Shown one piece after another: positions 50,903 to 54,705 of a stretch of 54,705 nucleotides of DNA. Position numbers and translations under genes: made by a program. The stretch is from NCBI GenBank assembly GCA_022842445.1, contig JALHPO010000014.1:1-54705 (forward strand), given 5' to 3'. Position 1 is the stretch's first letter. Each line of letters opens with the position of its first letter. The DNA comes from Nitrospira sp. (GTDB taxonomy: Bacteria > Nitrospirota > Nitrospiria > Nitrospirales > Nitrospiraceae). The notes beneath the pieces are model-generated. The model ran no database searches and was not told the origin of the DNA. It was given only the letters and a program-made list of their open reading frames with translations.

Positions 50903-52945
50903 ATGGACACCGGCCGCTCTTCCTGTCATCCCGCTGTCGATACCCAGCCAGGCGGCCCCATCGCACCCGGCATACTCGGCTTGCTGCTGGTGTTCTTTTC
51001 AATGCCTGCCGCTGCCGCTCCGGAACCGGCCCGGGAGTCGAAGGATGCACCCCATGTGTTTTCATTGATCGAGGAAGAAACCGTCAGCACGGCAATCCGC
51101 CGGGAACAACCCATTTCCCAAGCGCCATCCAATGTCTATGTCATTACCGCCGAGGATATCCGTCAATCGGGCGCCCCCGATGTCCCGACCATCTTGCGCC
51201 GCATCCCCGGCCTTGAAGTCATGCAGGTGACCGGAGCGGACTTCAACGTCAGTGTGCGCGGCAACAATCAACTGTTCGCCAACAAGATGCTCGTGTTGGT
51301 CGACGGCCGCTCCGTCTATATCGATGTCCAAGGGTTCATCTTCTGGAAAGGCCTGCCGGTGACCCTGCCGGAGATCAAGCAGATTGAGGTGATCAAGGGG
51401 CCTGTGGCGGCGCTGTACGGCTTTAATGCGTTCGACGGGGTCGTGAACATCATCACCAAGTCCCCGAAAGAGATGGAAGGGACCACGTTGCAAGTGGGCG
51501 GCGGGGAGGTCGGCACCATCTCAACCGCGGCCGTGCATGCCGGGGCAGAAGGGAATTTCAAATACCGTATCTCGGGAGGCTATGAACAGAGTCATCAATG
51601 GCGAACGCGCGATGCCGCGGCCTTTCGCTCCTATAAATTCAACAGCCAAACCGAATATGCGCTATCAGGCCAATCGAAGGCATCTGTTTCAGGCGGTCTC
51701 GTCCATATGGATCCCCACGACGGACCGCTGGTCGGCTCCGGCAGCTCCCTCCTGACCTCCGGTGTCAACCTGCCATACGCAAACCTCTCGTATGAAAATC
51801 AGGGGTTCTTCCTCCGCACCTACTGGAACGGCTTTTTCGCGGATGTGGACGCCTCCGCCCACCCTCTCTTGCAACGGTTCGTCACGGTCACGGATCCAGC
51901 AGGACGGTCAGATCTGAATTTCTCAGGCAATACCTACAATGTCGAAGGCCAACACTCCATTAAAGTCACAGAATCTGGGCAATTGACCTATGGCCTCAAC
52001 TACCGTCACAACACGTTTTCGTGCAACTGCATTTCCAGCTTTGGACAAGAAAACCGGCTGGGCATGTACGTCCAAGGCGAGTGGTCTATTCTTCCTTCGG
52101 TCAACGTGATCGGGGGATTGCGATACGATCTTCATACCCAAATCAATCCCACCTACAGTCCGCGTCTCGCCGTCCTGTACACCCCGATTCCCGGACACAC
52201 GCTGCGCGCGCAAGCCTCTGTCGCGTATCGTCCTCCAACCTTGTTTGAGACATATGAAGATGTCCGTTTGACCCCGACTGTCGCAAATCCGCTCTTTCCC
52301 ACATCCAATCCAATCACTGGATCACGCAATCTTCATCCCGAGAAAATTGTGTCCTATGAGCTCGGCTATCAGGGGTGGTTCTATCGTCACCGGATTCGGG
52401 TCAGAGCCGACCTCTTTTTCAATCGCATCTCAAACCTGATCAGCCTTGAGTCGACCAGCATCATGACGACCACTGTGAATAGCGACAAGACGGAAATCTA
52501 CGGAGGAGAAGCCGGCGTCGAGTTTCAAGCCGCCTCCTGGCTGACCGGTTTTGCCAATTACTCCTTCCAGGAAATCGAGAAAAACATCACAGGACTCGGC
52601 CGGCGCGGCGCACCCCAGTCAAAAGTCAACGCCGGATTGCGAGGCGAATGGGACAACGGTATCAGCAGTGAGGTCGTCCTGCATTACATCGGACCGGCAA
52701 CATACCCGCTGGCTCAGTCATTCGATATCTTTGGAGTGTCGCCAGGGACGCGAGTCAGCGACTACACATTGCTCAACTTCCGCACCGGCTATCGCTTTTG
52801 GGACAACGAGACGGCCGCCGGTCACAGACAGTCGGCCGAAGCCGCTGTATCGGTCTTCAATGCGCTGGACGACGGCCATAAGGAACACCCGCTCGGCGAC
52901 CTGATGGAACGGCGCGTGATGGCCTGGCTGACACTCAAGCTGTAA
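50903..52945 (+). CDS. TonB-dependent outer-membrane receptor
   Basis: The 680-residue protein has a signal segment (GILGLLLVFFSMPAAAA) and a plug domain (PSNVYVITAEDIRQSGAPDV, then TILRRIPGLEVMQVTGADFN, VLVDGRSVY, IEVIKGPVAALYGFNAFDGV). A 22-strand-type barrel ends in a hydrophobic strand finishing MAWLTLKL. TonB receptors import siderophores, vitamin B12 or other large ligands with energy from TonB; the ligand here is unknown, and the plug is closest in style to colicin I/vitamin B12-type receptors. It is followed after 10 bases by an ABC-type binding protein gene. The ATG at 50903 is used. Confidence 0.93.
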   Translation: MDTGRSSCHPAVDTQPGGPIAPGILGLLLVFFSMPAAAAPEPARESKDAPHVFSLIEEETVSTAIRREQPISQAPSNVYVITAEDIRQSGAPDVPTILRRIPGLEVMQVTGADFNVSVRGNNQLFANKMLVLVDGRSVYIDVQGFIFWKGLPVTLPEIKQIEVIKGPVAALYGFNAFDGVVNIITKSPKEMEGTTLQVGGGEVGTISTAAVHAGAEGNFKYRISGGYEQSHQWRTRDAAAFRSYKFNSQTEYALSGQSKASVSGGLVHMDPHDGPLVGSGSSLLTSGVNLPYANLSYENQGFFLRTYWNGFFADVDASAHPLLQRFVTVTDPAGRSDLNFSGNTYNVEGQHSIKVTESGQLTYGLNYRHNTFSCNCISSFGQENRLGMYVQGEWSILPSVNVIGGLRYDLHTQINPTYSPRLAVLYTPIPGHTLRAQASVAYRPPTLFETYEDVRLTPTVANPLFPTSNPITGSRNLHPEKIVSYELGYQGWFYRHRIRVRADLFFNRISNLISLESTSIMTTTVNSDKTEIYGGEAGVEFQAASWLTGFANYSFQEIEKNITGLGRRGAPQSKVNAGLRGEWDNGISSEVVLHYIGPATYPLAQSFDIFGVSPGTRVSDYTLLNFRTGYRFWDNETAAGHRQSAEAAVSVFNALDDGHKEHPLGDLMERRVMAWLTLKL

Positions 52946-52955
52946 GGGATGTCCC

Positions 52956-53927
52956 ATGCAGGAAATCCCTGACCCACTCAGCCAATCCCGCGTCCTTGCT
53001 CCATTTACTGCACTCCTTCGGTGCGCTGCCGCATGCCTGCTTGCCCTACTCCATACGGCCTGGTCGCCTCCCTTCATCCAAGCCCATGAGGTCGCCATTC
53101 TCAAATCGGCCAATATCGCCCCCTACAATCAGGCGATCAGCGGCTTCAAATCTTCCATGCCGCGCGAGACCATCTTCATTGAATACGATCTAAAGGGCGA
53201 TCCAGAGGCCGGGCGGAAATATGCCGCAAAAATACGCGCGTCCGGCGCGGATCTCGTACTGGCGGTGGGATCGAAGGCCGCGATCGCGGCGCGGCTCGAA
53301 CTGTTCGACATCCCCATCATCCACAGCATGGTCCTGCATCCGGCGAAATATGACCTCAAAGCCCCTAATATCACCGGCGTGGCCTCTACTCTTCCGATCG
53401 GCCAGCAACTGACCCACCTGCGCGCCGTCCTGCCGAATCTCAAACGGATCGGCTACCTGTACGATCCCGACAAAACCCCTCCGTTTCCCAGCGACGCGGC
53501 GAACCAGGCGCGGCAACTCGGGATCACATTTATCGACCGGCAGGTAAGAACCGAGGAGCAAGTCCCTATGGCCTTGCGGGAACTCCTCTCCGAAGTGGAT
53601 GCGCTCTGGCTGACCTCAGACAGCACGGTCTTGACCGAAGAGTCCTTCTCCTTTCTGCTGTCCGCCGCATTTGAACGGCATGTGCCTGTCATCGGGTTCG
53701 ATCCGGAATTCGTGCGCAAAGGCGCGTTGATGAGTTTCTGGATCGATTCAACTGATGTCGGACGAGGGGCGGCCCATCTGGCGCAGTCGATCCTCGCCGG
53801 CACATCGGTCCCCTCCTCCAAAATGTTTCTGCCAAAGCACCGGATGGCGCTGAATCAGGGAACCGCCGACTATCTTGGGATCACGATCCCACCGAGTGTC
53901 CTGAGCCTGGCGGATGAAGTGCGATGA
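52956..53927 (+). CDS. ABC-transporter-type substrate-binding protein (PF04392-like)
   Basis: The 323-residue protein resembles the ABC substrate-binding group of COG2984/PF04392, periplasmic-binding folds related to sugar receptors. An N-terminal signal (LLRCAAACLLALLHTAW) is followed by EVAILKSANIAPYNQAISGF, ADLVLAVGSKAAIAA, FDIPIIHSMVLHP and IGYLYDPDKTPPF, then PVIGFDPEFVRKGALMSF. No ABC permease is adjacent; instead a HAMP-type sensor gene overlaps its stop (ATGA), suggesting that it delivers the signal to that sensor (inference). It sits ten bases downstream of the TonB receptor gene. Confidence 0.85.
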   Translation: MQEIPDPLSQSRVLAPFTALLRCAAACLLALLHTAWSPPFIQAHEVAILKSANIAPYNQAISGFKSSMPRETIFIEYDLKGDPEAGRKYAAKIRASGADLVLAVGSKAAIAARLELFDIPIIHSMVLHPAKYDLKAPNITGVASTLPIGQQLTHLRAVLPNLKRIGYLYDPDKTPPFPSDAANQARQLGITFIDRQVRTEEQVPMALRELLSEVDALWLTSDSTVLTEESFSFLLSAAFERHVPVIGFDPEFVRKGALMSFWIDSTDVGRGAAHLAQSILAGTSVPSSKMFLPKHRMALNQGTADYLGITIPPSVLSLADEVR

Positions 53928-54705
53928 CTGTGGTAAACATGGCAACCCGCAACCAATCTGTTCGTCTCACCGCATTTATCAGCCTGAGAACGAAATTCGT
54001 CCTCTTCGTCAGCCTGGTCATTATCGCGGTCTGTTCCGGCCTCAGCTGGTACTTTATCACGCAGCAGTCCGACTCCATGACCCGCTCGCTGATCGGGACC
54101 GGCAGCATTCTGGTCAAAAACCTGGCCTACAACGCCCGGTATGGCCTCGTCGCCAAAGACCGAGTGCTCCTTGAACAACTGATCAACGGGGTCATGGAAG
54201 TGGAAGACAGCGTCTACGTCGTATTCACCGGACCCGACGGCAAACCGTTGGCCGTCAAGAGCAAGCGCGGGATCTATCCGGATCAGGCACTCACCACATC
54301 ACTCTTTAGAACAGGCTCGACCGAGACGACCATCACGCCGTTCATCGCCGAAGCCGGTGGAAGGCGCGAGCCGGTTTACGACTTTGCCGTACCGGTTGGA
54401 CGCGGCAGCGAGAACAAGGCTCCGTTTCCCCTGCTTTCCTTGGAAATGGAAGATGCGCAGCCCGAATCATCCGCCCGGCTCTACGGCGTAGTCCGGATCG
54501 GCTTGACCGGGGAAAAGATGAATCAATCTCTGAGCCGGACCGTCGGCAACGTCGTCCTCATCACGATCGCCGTCATCTTCAGCGGCATCTTGGCAGCCGT
54601 GCTGCTGACACGTCGGATCACGACTCCGCTGAAAAGCCTGGTCGGAGTCGCCGAGCAGGTGGCAGGCGGCGATCTGACGGCATCGGTCTCGCCGACGACG
54701 CATGA
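53924..54705 (+). CDS. Membrane sensor with HAMP domain (3' truncated by the window)
   Basis: The ATG at 53924 overlaps the previous stop. The product begins with a membrane helix (about residues 27-46, FVLFVSLVIIAVCSGLSW), then a periplasmic domain of about 150 residues, then a second helix (VVLITIAVIFSGILAAVLL) and a HAMP domain start (RRITTPLKSLVGVAEQVAGG). The frame is still open at the last base, so the output domain is unseen; a histidine kinase or a diguanylate cyclase are both possible. Position after a periplasmic binding protein and a receiver gene favours a two-component sensor. Confidence 0.88.
   Translation, partial: MTVVNMATRNQSVRLTAFISLRTKFVLFVSLVIIAVCSGLSWYFITQQSDSMTRSLIGTGSILVKNLAYNARYGLVAKDRVLLEQLINGVMEVEDSVYVVFTGPDGKPLAVKSKRGIYPDQALTTSLFRTGSTETTITPFIAEAGGRREPVYDFAVPVGRGSENKAPFPLLSLEMEDAQPESSARLYGVVRIGLTGEKMNQSLSRTVGNVVLITIAVIFSGILAAVLLTRRITTPLKSLVGVAEQVAGGDLTASVSPTTH

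Overview
The window is high-GC bacterial DNA that looks like a chromosome segment of a Nitrospira-type organism (phylum Nitrospirota). That assignment is inference from gene content recognised by eye: a guanidinase-like ureohydrolase behind a guanidine-I riboswitch, a chlorite-dismutase-family protein, TonB receptor/receiver/sensor clusters, and many short dispersed intergenic repeats. No database search was possible. Gene density is high, both strands are used, and there is no rRNA operon, transposase or CRISPR array. One tRNA (Arg, anticodon ACG) lies near the left end.

Layout. 1-6.3 kb: end of a histidine kinase, tRNA-Arg, a small membrane protein, glycogen branching enzyme glgB, a Tat-exported DUF882/M15 peptidase-like protein and a receiver-only response regulator. 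6.3-13.3 kb: a SagB-type double nitroreductase carrying an in-frame 39-bp repeat, TPR proteins, a PagL-like lipid A deacylase followed by a lipoprotein, and a GT-B glycosyltransferase. 13.4-15.8 kb: an ECF sigma factor overlapping its RskA-like anti-sigma factor, then tadA. 15.9-21.2 kb: a gene-poor accessory stretch with very short genes that have strong ribosome binding sites, repeated hairpins and an HtrA protease, closed on the right by a broken second copy of the tadA 3' half. 21.3-26.4 kb: an outer-membrane protein, a solute-binding lipoprotein, a DUF3365 haem sensor and a B12-binding radical SAM enzyme. 26.5-30.1 kb: a SUI1 protein, then promoter, guanidine-I riboswitch, APC permease, guanidinase and terminator. 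30.4-32.0 kb: Hsp20, a 31-residue membrane peptide and a chlorite-dismutase-like protein.

32.4-37.2 kb is a visibly AT-richer four-gene cassette whose genes touch or overlap: a HIT-family protein, a four-helix membrane protein, a Dam-type DNA adenine methylase, and an 882-residue fusion of a PEP-synthase/PPDK-like ATP-binding region with a MazG/PRA-PH-like pyrophosphohydrolase. It looks horizontally acquired and is the best candidate here for an undescribed system, possibly phage defence or nucleotide modification. A DUF1810 gene and an orphan NadS/HigA-type antitoxin follow.

38.3-48.2 kb is mostly housekeeping: thiD, a 12-helix haem-oxidase-like membrane protein, a membrane coiled-coil protein coupled to a VWA lipoprotein, a hydrolase, methyltransferases, a MOSC protein, prmA and a membrane-anchored MutS-like ATPase. 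At 48.1-49.0 kb a vapBC module lies between two copies of the last 57 bases of that MutS-like gene, each with its own stop codon. 49.1-54.7 kb carries a LuxR-type regulator, an exported peptide, and a receiver, TonB receptor, ABC-type binding protein and HAMP sensor cluster that runs off the window.

Working together: the clearest unit is guanidine sensing, uptake and hydrolysis, with the riboswitch governing a permease and a hydrolase that would release urea and ammonia. Duplicated gene 3' ends (tadA, MutS-like) flank two accessory segments and suggest integration that restored or replaced the host gene's 3' end.
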